Shown here piece by piece: positions 8,274-17,783 of a DNA stretch of 64,000 bases. The notes below the pieces were generated by a model. That model had not been told where the DNA came from. It did not search any database and was given only the letters and a program-made list of their open reading frames with translations. Each line of letters begins with the position of its first letter. Positions within the stretch are counted from its first letter, which is position 1. Both the position numbers and the translations under genes were made by a program. The DNA lies in NCBI RefSeq assembly GCF_900143695.1, contig NZ_FRFE01000004.1:186001-250000 (forward strand), written 5' to 3'. This stretch comes from Desulfopila aestuarii DSM 18488 (lineage in GTDB: Bacteria > Desulfobacterota > Desulfobulbia > Desulfobulbales > Desulfocapsaceae).

Positions 8274-9380
8274 AGCCAGGTGGTCAAATAGTGATAATTG
8301 TGTTATTATACAGGCATAAAGACACAAGATGCCAGATCACTATCGCAAGAGCTTCAGCAATACAATCGCGACCAAGCCGTCCGCCTGTCCAAGAAGGGGA
8401 AATCGCGAAGAGATATTGCTGATATTATCGGTGTAAGCTACTCCGCCGTATGCAATTGGATTAAAGCCTGGAAGAATAGTGGTAGGCAAGCAACCGGCAA
8501 ACGTTCTAAAGAAGCGAGGAAGAACCTCAGAATCCCAAAGGATTCTAACGGAAGCTCAAGAAAAAGCTCTAAAGCAATTGCTTGTTGAAAAGAATCCTAG
8601 ACAGCTCAAGCTTCCCTTCGCTCTTTGAAATAGAAAAGCCATCCAGGCTGCCGTGAATCATATGTGGCGTGTGAAAATAGCCGTCCGCACTATCGGCGAC
8701 TACATGAAACGATGGGGTATTACACCGCAGAAACCGATCAAAAGGGCGTATGAGCGAAACGCAAAAGCGGTCCAGAAATGGCTGGATGAGACTTACCCAG
8801 AGATAAATGCAAGAGCGGCGCTGGAAAAAGCCAAGATATACTGGGGTGATGAGACCGGTGCAAGGAACGACAGCAATCACAGCCGTGAATATGCGCAAAA
8901 AGAAAAAACTTCAACAATTGAGATCAATGCCAAGAAATTTTCCGTCAACATGATCTCGGCAATCAACAATCAAGGCTGGGTTCGGTTCACGATTTATAAA
9001 AATACCATGAACGCTAGAGTTCTACTGCGCTTCTTAAAAAGACTGGTAAAGGATTCTGGTCGTAAGTTTTTTTTGATATTAGACAATTTGCGGGTGCACC
9101 ATGCCAAGTTGGTCAGGAAATGGCTGCATAAATATGAGGAAAAAATCGAAGTGTTCTTCCTCCCGTCATATTCGCCTGAATTCAACCCTGACGAGTACCT
9201 CAACTGCGATCTGAAGTCGGGTCTTAGGGCATCCTCACCACCCAGAAGTGAAGATGAGTTGAAAAAGAAAATCCTTGGACATTTGCGAATGCTTCAACGG
9301 AAGCCACAAAGAGTGGCAAAGTATTTCGAGCATCCGGCAATTAGGTACGCGGCATAATTTCTTGTAAATGCCCGCCGGAT
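8274..9380 (+). mobile_element. Degenerate IS630-family insertion sequence
   Basis: The extent is set by the broken transposase and by a weak terminal inverted repeat: the left end near 8275-8290 (GCCAGGTGGTCAAATA) resembles the complement of the right end near 9363-9380. The size of about 1.1 kb fits IS630 elements. The TA target duplication is only suggested on the left, so the ends are approximate. It lies within the glycan cluster, between the sulfotransferase and GT2 genes, and points the same way. Confidence 0.75.
8298..9357 (+). pseudogene. IS630-family transposase, frameshifted and with an in-frame stop
   Basis: The N-terminal part (8298 to about 8510) encodes a helix-turn-helix (KSRRDIADIIGVSYSAVCNW). 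The frame then shifts: the homologous continuation RILTEAQEKALKQLLVEKNP is read in another frame. That frame meets TGA at 8626-8628 in LPFAL-stop-NRKAIQ, where the family normally has Trp (TGG). The rest runs to 9357 and keeps the catalytic pattern: Asp in IYWGDETG, Asp in FLILDNLRVHHA and Glu in SYSPEFNPDEYLN. Two independent lesions mean no active enzyme without recoding. The catalytic half could still be translated from GTG 8653, but it would lack the DNA-binding domain. Confidence 0.9.
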
Positions 9381-9408
9381 CAATGTTCAATAAACATGCA
9401 CTTTTAAC

Positions 9409-10338
9409 ATGAATACCACCATAGCAATTATTACACGCACAAAAGATCGCCCTCTTCTATTGCGGAGAGCCATAGAAAGCGTTCTCAATCAAAGCGAACC
9501 CAATTGGCACCATGTTATAGTCAATGATGCAGGCAGGAAAGCGGATGTTGACAGCACCCTATTACCATTTCTTGAAAGATATAATGGTCGGCTAACAATA
9601 ATACACCACCCTGAACCGATAGGAATGGAAGCTGCTTCAAATGCAGGTATCAGTGCCAAACAATCAAAATATATTCTAATCCATGACGATGACGATTCGC
9701 TGCATCCTGTCTTTCTTTCAAGAACAAAATCATACCTGGAAAAATCGTCTCATAATGTAGGTGGTGTCGTTACCCTTACCACTAAAGTAGATGAAGTTAT
9801 CGTGAATAATAGAATTAAAACTCTCAAGACAGCTTTATATAAAGAACTTGCACCAAAAATAGGCATTGGGGACATGGCTAGGGTAAACCAATTTCCCCCC
9901 ATATCCTTCCTTTTCCGGCGTTCAGTAATCGACTGTATTGGAATGTACAATGAATCATTACCCGTTCTAGGAGACTGGGATTTTAATTTACGACTTATGG
10001 CTCAATTTGACGTTGACGTAATTCACGAACCACTCTCTAACTATCACCACCGCACATCACAAGGTGATAACCAGATGTCAAACAGTGTACATGAAAAACC
10101 TAATATTCACATTTATTACGACACTCAAATCCGGAACCAGTATTTACGAAATCCAGAGACCGTCCACCTTGGCAACTTGTTATTACTTCAAAAAGATCTC
10201 GTTACAATAGAAAACCTACAACGAGAATATTATGGAAATGCTGAGAAACTTCATCGTCTTTACAAACATCCAGTAATAGGCCGCTTTATTAAGCTTTGGT
10301 CTAGATTCATTAACTCCAGCATTCCCCATGAACCTTAA
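9409..10338 (+). CDS. Family 2 glycosyltransferase
   Basis: 309 residues with a GT-A fold. The N-terminal IAIITRTKDRPLLLRRAIESV is the usual nucleotide-binding start; the metal-binding acidic run lies at residues 93-96 (IHDDDDSLHP), and GDWDFNLRLM near 184-193 carries the catalytic ED/WDF-like motif. There is no membrane segment, so the enzyme acts in the cytoplasm on lipid-linked intermediates. It begins 52 bases after the dead transposase frame and may use a promoter within or near the insertion sequence. Donor sugar and linkage cannot be read from sequence. An ordinary, intact member of the cluster. Confidence 0.87.
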   Translation: MNTTIAIITRTKDRPLLLRRAIESVLNQSEPNWHHVIVNDAGRKADVDSTLLPFLERYNGRLTIIHHPEPIGMEAASNAGISAKQSKYILIHDDDDSLHPVFLSRTKSYLEKSSHNVGGVVTLTTKVDEVIVNNRIKTLKTALYKELAPKIGIGDMARVNQFPPISFLFRRSVIDCIGMYNESLPVLGDWDFNLRLMAQFDVDVIHEPLSNYHHRTSQGDNQMSNSVHEKPNIHIYYDTQIRNQYLRNPETVHLGNLLLLQKDLVTIENLQREYYGNAEKLHRLYKHPVIGRFIKLWSRFINSSIPHEP

Positions 10339-10435
10339 AAGCAGTTTTCTGGTAAACCAAACACGCAACAATCACTAATTTTTGTGCAAACAACTCAGTT
10401 CAATTCAAACTATTAAAAATTGACTATTCCCTCGA

Positions 10436-11692
10436 ATGGATAAAGTGAAAATAGCACAAATAAGTAAAGCAGACAGCCATGGAGGAGGAGCCAGCAGAGT
10501 AGCTAGCGACCTTTCTGATGCTCTTCGAGCTTCAGGTCATGAATCTATTCAGTTTACAGCCTCTTCGAAAAACTATAATGCATACCGCTATCCTCTACAT
10601 CACCACAACAGACTCGCTCGTTTGCTCTACAGAGCCATTCTTGCATCCTCGCGGAAAATAGGGCTTGCAGAAATTTTACCTGTTGAACTGCTGGCCTTAT
10701 ACAACCACGGTATTACCAATTTTGACCTAATTCATTTCCATGATATATCATCTGCGATCTCCCCTGCAACTCTCCGAATTCTCTCACGTAGATTACCGGT
10801 GGTCTGGACATTTCACGATTGTTCCCCCTTCACCGGGGGGTGTTTATACCCTATAGATTGCATTAAATACAAAACCCAATGTTGTCGATGCCCTCAGTTA
10901 GGAGCATGGCCATTGGACTCTTATTTTGATTGCACCTACACAATGCACAGAATCAAAAAAATCTTGCATCGTACTGAGCGTATCCAATACATCGCCCCAT
11001 CATATTGGATGTCTCACCTAGCTCTTGACAGTGGATCGATTACCCATACACCTGAAGTAATCTCTAACGGCGTGAATATAGAGACATTCAGCCCTTCTAA
11101 AGACAAAGTATCTCTAAGAAAAAAATTAAATCTTCCTCATGACCAGCCAGTCCTGCTTGTATCTGCAAACAATATCAATGATCCCCGTAAAGGTGTTACA
11201 TTTGCTATTGATGCCATTAGGGAGATTACACCTCGTTTTAATCCACTGGTACTGCTAATGGGTCACTTCAGAAAGGAAGACGAAAAATTTCTTGATGGTA
11301 TACATTGGGTCTCCACGGGATACATTATTGATGAAACAGTAAAAGCCGAATACTACTGTTGCTCCGATGCTTTCATATTCTGTTCACTCGCCGACAACCA
11401 ACCATTAGCTGTTCTTGAATCTCTCGCTTGCGGTACTCCTGTAATTTGCTTTGCTACTGGTGGGGTACCTGAAATATTACAAGACAATAGGGGGGGCTAC
11501 TGCGCTCCCAAGAAAGACACGCAGTGCTTGACAGAAATCCTGACACTCTTTCTAGATAATCGAATAGGAAATACATGGTCATCTGAAGCCAGAGATTTAG
11601 CCGTGACCCGATATTCCATGAAAAAACACGTTTCAGCACATTTACTCTATTACGAGGCAATACTAGAGAAGTATCATGCTGCTTCAAAGTAA
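10436..11692 (+). CDS. Family 4 glycosyltransferase
   Basis: 418-residue GT-B enzyme. The N-terminal domain opens with KIAQISKADSHGGGASRVAS, the glycine-rich loop of GT4 proteins. The C-terminal donor domain contains LLVSANNINDPRKGVTFAID and the late motif PLAVLESLACGTPVICFATG, the GT4 nucleotide-sugar site. A Cys-rich stretch (residues 135-160, with five Cys including CCRCP) is typical of the subgroup annotated WcaC/WcaL-like. The start is ATG 10436 with no clear ribosome site; 97 non-coding bases precede it. Acts in the cytoplasm in repeat-unit assembly; the sugar is unknown. Confidence 0.85.
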   Translation: MDKVKIAQISKADSHGGGASRVASDLSDALRASGHESIQFTASSKNYNAYRYPLHHHNRLARLLYRAILASSRKIGLAEILPVELLALYNHGITNFDLIHFHDISSAISPATLRILSRRLPVVWTFHDCSPFTGGCLYPIDCIKYKTQCCRCPQLGAWPLDSYFDCTYTMHRIKKILHRTERIQYIAPSYWMSHLALDSGSITHTPEVISNGVNIETFSPSKDKVSLRKKLNLPHDQPVLLVSANNINDPRKGVTFAIDAIREITPRFNPLVLLMGHFRKEDEKFLDGIHWVSTGYIIDETVKAEYYCCSDAFIFCSLADNQPLAVLESLACGTPVICFATGGVPEILQDNRGGYCAPKKDTQCLTEILTLFLDNRIGNTWSSEARDLAVTRYSMKKHVSAHLLYYEAILEKYHAASK

Positions 11693-11707
11693 AATTCTAA
11701 AATTCAA

Positions 11708-14116
11708 ATGAAAAATTTTCGATCTTTTAACACACTCATAAGCCATATAAAAGATTCTAATGCTAGGTATATGGAATTCCCTGTCGTTTCATTTGACGTT
11801 TTTGATACTTTGATCTTTCGTCGTTGCTCAGCTGAGTCTATACAATATGGTGTTGCAAATAAGCTTGGCCGTGCTCTCGGATTTGATTCATCTGACACCA
11901 AACGAGTCCTCGATGAACGCCACAAGGCCTACTGCGATGTGGCTAAAATTAATCAAAATAATGGCCTGGATTTTGAAGCACACCTGGAAGATATAAATTA
12001 TGCCTGGGTTAAACGGCTTACACCTGACACCCCCGACAAGTGGAGCAGCTTATCAAAACTTGCCTGTTTTTTAAAACGAAAATACGAACAATGGTCATGC
12101 TATCCAAACCCAAAAATCACAGATTTATTACAATATCTTTGTGAGAATAATCATCAGTTAATTTACATCTCGGACATGTATTTAGGCCAGGACATAATTA
12201 ATGATATTCTCAATAGGGCTGGATTGCTGTGTTACTTTCATAATGGTTACGTGTCTGGGGACCATTCTCTTCTGAAAAATACTGGAAGATTGTACGATTA
12301 CGTCCTTGAAGATCTTGGGTTGACTCCGGAAAAGCTATTACACATTGGGGACAATCCGTATGCTGATGGGGTCAAAGCTGCGGAAAAAGGGATCACTTCC
12401 TTAGTCATCGGTGAACAGATCCCCAAAATTAGACGAGCTCAATTTAACACTTTCTTCTCCTATGCTTATCCAAGCTGGTCTGGATGTGAAGCTGCAGATT
12501 TCGTTTCTTCTGAAACTCATTGTCATAAGCTGCCTGGACTGCAATTTTTAGGCAGAGATATACTGGGACCTGTATTTTCAGCTTACATTCATGGGCTCGT
12601 TGAATTCTGTCAGCATACAAAACCTGATGCCGTCTACTTTATTTCAAGAGAAGGCCTGCTTTTGAAAGATCTGTACAACACTCTGATGCACAGGTTACAT
12701 GTTGATCTGCCAGAAGGGAACTACTTGTGCAGCTCAAGGCTAGCTGCCTCGATATCGTCCATGCGTGGGTATGGCCTTAGAGAGATATCGTCAAAAGTAG
12801 TTAGCAATGGCAAAGTATCCTTACGCCGCTTACTGAAAGTTCTCAATTTTTCAGAAGAAGAGCTACTACACTTGGCTCGATCACATGGTGTACAGGATGT
12901 TGATAAAGAGGTTTCTGTGACAGAAACCCCATCGTTCTCTCTCCTTGTCAACCATCCTGTTATTCAGGAAAGAGCCGCAGCTCTCGGTGCAATATCCCGT
13001 AGGGAATTCATCCAATATCTGCAAACAACGGGTTTCTTTGAAACCGAACGCGTTTTGCTTGTAGATGTGGGATGGGCTGGGCAAATCAGCGAGGGAATTC
13101 AAATCGCCCTGGAAGATATAGATAGCCCGGAAATCTTCACTTACTACCTCGGAGCAAACTCAAAAGCAATCGACAGAATTGGAGCTGGTATTCCAATCTA
13201 TGCCGACTTCTTCAACTCGGGCAGATTTGAATGGCTTGGCAGTTCATCGCAACATTTTGTTTTTCTTATTGAAATAGCAAGTCGGGCCGCCCACGGCACT
13301 ATCACTGGATATAAGAATGGCCAACCTGTAATGCTTGATGAAGATCACTCTGAAAGAATACCGGAAATTGAGGATGACACCAGACTTGCTCAGCTTCAAC
13401 AAGGTATTCGTGACTTCATGAAACTGTATGCCCAATATGCAGCTATTAAGGGATCTGATGCAAAGTCACTGATGAGCTATTCCAGGTGTGTTATCGCAAG
13501 ACTTATTTTCATGCCGAGGACAAATGAACTCAATCTACTATCGTCTTTTACCAACGTTGCCAACTTCGGTAGCAGCGATAAAGCCTATTTCAGCACCACA
13601 CCACCGCTCTTCCCTCCGTCTGCATTTCTGACATCGGTAAGCAAGTCATTGTGGAGGCAGGGTGCAGTTGCAATGGCACTAGGAAGAATTGCTTCACTTG
13701 CTTATACTGTTCTCAGCGCTCCGCGGGTTTGCAGAAACCTCCCAAACCAAAACAACCTAGATTTACCTGCAGCAAGAAAGCAGTCCAACACTTCAACACC
13801 ACTCCCACCCTTCGAACACAAATTTGAAAAGGCTGTTTTAGATAAACAATTTCGTTTATTCACTTTGGGTTGTGCGCAATCACAAAAGGTTTCTCCAAAA
13901 CCCCCTTTATACATATATGAATTGCTTTTATTGAAAATCTGTTTTGGGTTATCTAATATTTATTTACGCAGTAAAGGAATGAATACTTTCACCGCTGACT
14001 TCATATCATTTAAACTCTTATTAGGAAGGAAGATATACGCTGCACTACCTGAAAACCTCCCGTTCAGGAATTTTGCAGTACGATGCACCAAGAAGTTTAT
14101 GAGCTATTGTAAATGA
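11708..14116 (+). CDS. COG5610-type protein: HAD domain plus large C-terminal region
   Basis: 802 residues. Residues 26-240 are a HAD domain: SFDVFDTLIF with nucleophile Asp30, Ser155 in ISDMYL, Lys190, and Asp215 in HIGDNPYADG. The second position of motif I is Phe, not Asp (DxF), so the usual phosphatase acid/base residue is absent, as in haloacid-dehalogenase-type members. Residues 275-560 form a separate region (YFISREG at 310-316; LVDVGWAG near 459-466) that is also found, alone, in the next gene. The C-terminal 200 residues look poorly ordered. COG5610 proteins recur in capsule and O-antigen loci without a settled function. Possible roles are glycan or lipid-carrier phosphate modification; this is inference. 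Confidence 0.75.
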   Translation: MKNFRSFNTLISHIKDSNARYMEFPVVSFDVFDTLIFRRCSAESIQYGVANKLGRALGFDSSDTKRVLDERHKAYCDVAKINQNNGLDFEAHLEDINYAWVKRLTPDTPDKWSSLSKLACFLKRKYEQWSCYPNPKITDLLQYLCENNHQLIYISDMYLGQDIINDILNRAGLLCYFHNGYVSGDHSLLKNTGRLYDYVLEDLGLTPEKLLHIGDNPYADGVKAAEKGITSLVIGEQIPKIRRAQFNTFFSYAYPSWSGCEAADFVSSETHCHKLPGLQFLGRDILGPVFSAYIHGLVEFCQHTKPDAVYFISREGLLLKDLYNTLMHRLHVDLPEGNYLCSSRLAASISSMRGYGLREISSKVVSNGKVSLRRLLKVLNFSEEELLHLARSHGVQDVDKEVSVTETPSFSLLVNHPVIQERAAALGAISRREFIQYLQTTGFFETERVLLVDVGWAGQISEGIQIALEDIDSPEIFTYYLGANSKAIDRIGAGIPIYADFFNSGRFEWLGSSSQHFVFLIEIASRAAHGTITGYKNGQPVMLDEDHSERIPEIEDDTRLAQLQQGIRDFMKLYAQYAAIKGSDAKSLMSYSRCVIARLIFMPRTNELNLLSSFTNVANFGSSDKAYFSTTPPLFPPSAFLTSVSKSLWRQGAVAMALGRIASLAYTVLSAPRVCRNLPNQNNLDLPAARKQSNTSTPLPPFEHKFEKAVLDKQFRLFTLGCAQSQKVSPKPPLYIYELLLLKICFGLSNIYLRSKGMNTFTADFISFKLLLGRKIYAALPENLPFRNFAVRCTKKFMSYCK

Positions 14117-14167
14117 GAATACTTGTTTCTCAGGTGACAAGCTGTTAACACAAGATCCAATGACAAA

Positions 14168-15481
14168 ATGAACCTAAATTACGTCCACTATAATTTTAAT
14201 AATGAGAGGGTATCATCTGAACTGGACTATTTGCTTTCAAATACCATAGTCCCAACTCTCATAGCTTACGTTTGCTGGATAATCAGGACTGCCAACAACC
14301 ATGGGTTGCGTCGTCTCTATTTTGTTTCACGTGATGGCCAAATTCTCTATAAGATTGCCAAAATAATATCTGAGTACATAACCACTCCAGAATTGCACTA
14401 TTTATACGGCTCACGACGCGCTTGGTATATACCTTCATTACAATCTATGCCAGTAGATCAAGCGTTAAGATCTCTAATTGGTACTGGCAAAACTGTTCAC
14501 GAGGCACTGATTTTAGCCGGGCTGACTATAAGCGAAATTGATCTCTTTATTAACAAGGGTAAATCTAAGGAAAGTGATTCAAGAATTTCTAATGATTTAA
14601 TAAACAACCTTTTATCCAACACTCATTTTTGCTCTGTTTTGAGTAAACATATTTCTGAATCAGCAGAAAGCGCGAAAAAATACCTTAAACAAAATAATCT
14701 TTATAAAACCAAAAAATGGTCGTTAGTCGATTCAGGATGGTTTTTAAACTGTCAAACATACTTGTACAATATTCTTTCTTCCACAGGGTGGAAAGGGCGT
14801 GTCACCGGATTCTACCTTGGCTTGGGAGGATGTGTCCCAAGCCATAAAGTATCGGGTAAAGCATACATATTTTTTGATGACAGGAAGCATAGTTTGCCAC
14901 TGCAAAAATACCACCTTCTCGTTGAACATGTATTATTGCCAGCAGATCACTCCTCAGTTATTGGATATGTGACAACTAAAGGTATAGCAAAACCGGTATT
15001 TCATACAAAAAACATCGATCCGGACAGTGCAGCTTACGCTAATCATCTCCATTCATTGGCTCTACAAGCCACCAGGGAATCTGCGGAATCCGGATTGCTT
15101 TTTGATAAAATAGAAGCTTATCAAAACCTTGCTCTGACCAACCTTACCAGATTTCTAAAAAGACCTTCACCCAGTGAAACCATGGCACTTGCTTACCTTC
15201 CTGTGCAGTTTAGTCACACCTCAACAGCACAATGTTACATTACCACACTTGTCACGCCATTAAACATGCAAACGGTTCAAAAAATCCTAACGCAATTGCT
15301 TCGATTTCACAAGGAATCTATACGAATACCGTGGCCTGAGGGATCTGCATCAATATTGCCGCAACCCTTCAGATACATGACCTTGAAGATACTATCATTG
15401 CTTCGCTTTCTTCAATGCCACATAACGCTTCTGTTTCCATTGGCCAAAAAACACAACAGCAACAATGAACTCAATTCTTAG
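14168..15481 (+). CDS. Paralogue of the COG5610 C-terminal region, no HAD domain
   Basis: 437 residues. YFVSRDG (51-57) and LVDSGWFLNC (near 188-197) line up with YFISREG and LVDVGWAGQI of the preceding 802-residue protein, in the same order and at similar spacing, so the two share a domain. The HAD part is missing here. The surrounding positions also agree (both have an LYGSRR- or CSSRLA-like Ser-Arg step shortly after the first motif). A hydrophobic segment near the C-terminus might bind membrane. Located 51 bases after its relative and 14 before glf. No function is known to me; the repeated Ser-Arg-(Asp/Glu)-Gly and Asp-x-Gly-Trp elements suggest an active site, possibly a transferase. Confidence 0.65.
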   Translation: MNLNYVHYNFNNERVSSELDYLLSNTIVPTLIAYVCWIIRTANNHGLRRLYFVSRDGQILYKIAKIISEYITTPELHYLYGSRRAWYIPSLQSMPVDQALRSLIGTGKTVHEALILAGLTISEIDLFINKGKSKESDSRISNDLINNLLSNTHFCSVLSKHISESAESAKKYLKQNNLYKTKKWSLVDSGWFLNCQTYLYNILSSTGWKGRVTGFYLGLGGCVPSHKVSGKAYIFFDDRKHSLPLQKYHLLVEHVLLPADHSSVIGYVTTKGIAKPVFHTKNIDPDSAAYANHLHSLALQATRESAESGLLFDKIEAYQNLALTNLTRFLKRPSPSETMALAYLPVQFSHTSTAQCYITTLVTPLNMQTVQKILTQLLRFHKESIRIPWPEGSASILPQPFRYMTLKILSLLRFLQCHITLLFPLAKKHNSNNELNS

Positions 15482-15495
15482 AAAATCAAACTGAT

Positions 15496-16641
15496 ATGAG
15501 CCTAGCAGATTCAGACTTTATCATTGTAGGTGCAGGTCTCTATGGCTCAACCATAGCTGAAAGACTTGCTAATGAGTATAATCTCAGCGTCATGATACTT
15601 GAGCAGCGTAACCACCTGGGTGGCAATTGCTATTCTACAATTCATCAGGAGACTGGAATTGAGTACCACCAGTACGGAACACACATATTTCACACTTCAA
15701 ACGAAACCGTCTGGAATTATATTCATAGATTCACTCACTTTAACGGGTATTATCATCAAGTCCTAACAACCTACAAGGACCAAGTATATCAAATGCCTAT
15801 TAACCTTGAGACGATTAACTCATTTTATGGTGTTAATCTCAAACCTTTTGAGGTGAGACAGTTCCTTGCAAGGGAGATTGCAAAAGAGAATATTTTACGA
15901 CCTCAAAACCTTGAAGAGAAAGCCATTTCACTCTTGGGGCGCCCTCTATATGAAGCGTTCATTAAAGGTTACACCATTAAGCAATGGCAGAAGCATCCCA
16001 GAGATCTTCCAACATCTATACTCACACGGATACCTTTCAGAACTAATTACAATGAAAACTATTTCCACGACAAATGGCAGGGTATCCCAGAGGATGGTTA
16101 CGCTGCCATTTTTCAAAAGATGCTGAGCCATCCGAAAATTCAAGTTCACCTCAATACTGATTTTTTTTCTATTCGTGATCAGCTGCCTCAGAATACTGTC
16201 ATTGTATATAGTGGTCCTATAGATCGTTTTTTTGAATACAAATTTGGAAAACTTGAATGGAGAACTCTCCGATTTGAAAAGGAAGTTATAAGTGTAGAAG
16301 ACTATCAGGGAATATCAGTGATGAATTATGCGGAGGAAACTGTTCCTTACACTCGAATTCATGAACCTCGGCACCTTCACCCTGAAAGAAATTATCCTCA
16401 AAATGAAACGTTGATTATTCGAGAATATTCAGACATGGATGATGGTTCAGCTCCATATTACCCAATCAACGATGAGAAAAATAGGAAGCTATTGCTTAAA
16501 TATCATGATGAAGCCAAAAAGCATCCCAATGTATTTTTCAGTGGTCGCCTTGGTGAGTATAAATACCTAGATATGCACCAAACTATAGAAAATGCTCTTG
16601 ATCTGTTTGAGACCAGGCTTTGCCCTCTGTTTCGACAGTAA
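15496..16641 (+). CDS. glf: UDP-galactopyranose mutase
   Basis: Flavoenzyme interconverting UDP-galactopyranose and UDP-galactofuranose, the donor for Galf residues in surface glycans. FAD-binding IVGAGLYGSTIAERL occurs at residues 10-24, LEQRNHLGGNCYS follows at 36-48, and YHQYGTHIFHTSNETVW carries the conserved His and Thr of the family. RIPFRTNYNENYFHDKWQGI and REYSDMDDGSAPYYPI match conserved substrate-loop regions, and the length (381) is typical. It starts at ATG 15496, 14 bases after the previous gene. Its presence predicts a Galf-containing product and at least one galactofuranosyltransferase among the cluster's transferases. Confidence 0.96.
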   Translation: MSLADSDFIIVGAGLYGSTIAERLANEYNLSVMILEQRNHLGGNCYSTIHQETGIEYHQYGTHIFHTSNETVWNYIHRFTHFNGYYHQVLTTYKDQVYQMPINLETINSFYGVNLKPFEVRQFLAREIAKENILRPQNLEEKAISLLGRPLYEAFIKGYTIKQWQKHPRDLPTSILTRIPFRTNYNENYFHDKWQGIPEDGYAAIFQKMLSHPKIQVHLNTDFFSIRDQLPQNTVIVYSGPIDRFFEYKFGKLEWRTLRFEKEVISVEDYQGISVMNYAEETVPYTRIHEPRHLHPERNYPQNETLIIREYSDMDDGSAPYYPINDEKNRKLLLKYHDEAKKHPNVFFSGRLGEYKYLDMHQTIENALDLFETRLCPLFRQ

Positions 16642-16664
16642 AACGCTGGAATTATAAATTAACC

Positions 16665-17783
16665 ATGAAAATAGCCTGGCTATGTAAACAGAAATATATG
16701 AATCACGACGTGATTCAAGATCAGTATGGCAGGCTTTACCATCTACCCAACGAGTTAGCCAGGCGTGGACATGATGTTACCGGATTTTGTCTAAACTACA
16801 CATCCAGTTCCAGATCTATCTTTCGAGAAACATACAATCCCAATGGTTGCCGACTATCGCAATGGTATTCCTATCCAGCTGGCGTTTTCGCATCAAACCT
16901 CATCCCTTACATAAAATTCATGACTTACACAATCAGAAAAATCCAGCCTGATTTGCTCATCGGTGGTTCTGATTGTCTGCATTCAATACTCACAAGATGG
17001 GTTGCAAACAAAACCAATACTCCATACCTCCTGGACCTCTATGATAATTTCGAGAGTTTTGGCATGAGTCGCATTCCAGGCATGAAGTCAGGACACAGAA
17101 AAGCTATCCAAAACGCTGCTGGAATAACAACCATAAGCGATTCACTTAACCGGTATATCAGAAAATTAGCCCCTGGTAATCCTATAGAGACGATTAACAG
17201 TACCATCACGGCCGGTGAGTTTATAAAGCAAAAAATGAAAGATGCTCGCGCATCTCTTGGTCTGCCTAGAGACGGTATCTTTATCGGAACAGCTGGTTCA
17301 CTATCGGCAGATCGCGGAACCGGTCTGTTATATGAGGTAATCGACCTAGTAAAGCAAGATCATCCTCAAACGAGGCTCGTCCTAGCCGGCCCTGCTCAAG
17401 GGAACCCGCCACCGCGAAGAAAAGATATCATATACCTTGGAGAGTTGTTGCATGCCAAAATCCCTGCACTCTTCAATGCGCTTGATGTTGCATTGATCTG
17501 TATGAACCCGAACAGTTTTGGCAATTATGCATTTCCACAGAAGGCATACGAAATTTTATCATGCAAAGTCCCGGTTATCGCAGCCGCTGTCGGGCCTTTA
17601 CAAGAACTCTTTAACGACTACCCCGAATGCCTCTATAGCCCAGGAGATATAGCTGACCTTTACAAGAAAATAATCGGTCAGATAGAGAAAAAATCAATTG
17701 TAAATTTACCAATTCCCACCTGGAGTGACCAGGCAGAAGTACTAGAACGGTTCATTATCGAAAAAATCCTGTCAAAAAATTAA
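16665..17783 (+). CDS. Family 4 glycosyltransferase
   Basis: An open frame begins at 16620 inside glf, but ATG 16665 (372 aa) starts a typical GT-B N-terminus (MKIAWLCKQKY, then LPNELARRGHDVTGFCLNY). The C-terminal donor-binding part has GTAGSLSADRGTGLLYEVI and FPQKAYEILSCKVPVIAAAV, corresponding to the GT4 phosphate-binding loop and EX7E-like motif. No membrane segment. It is the last + strand gene of the cluster and its stop overlaps that of the convergent glycosyltransferase by four bases, so no terminator fits between them. Specific sugar unknown. Confidence 0.84.
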   Translation: MKIAWLCKQKYMNHDVIQDQYGRLYHLPNELARRGHDVTGFCLNYTSSSRSIFRETYNPNGCRLSQWYSYPAGVFASNLIPYIKFMTYTIRKIQPDLLIGGSDCLHSILTRWVANKTNTPYLLDLYDNFESFGMSRIPGMKSGHRKAIQNAAGITTISDSLNRYIRKLAPGNPIETINSTITAGEFIKQKMKDARASLGLPRDGIFIGTAGSLSADRGTGLLYEVIDLVKQDHPQTRLVLAGPAQGNPPPRRKDIIYLGELLHAKIPALFNALDVALICMNPNSFGNYAFPQKAYEILSCKVPVIAAAVGPLQELFNDYPECLYSPGDIADLYKKIIGQIEKKSIVNLPIPTWSDQAEVLERFIIEKILSKN

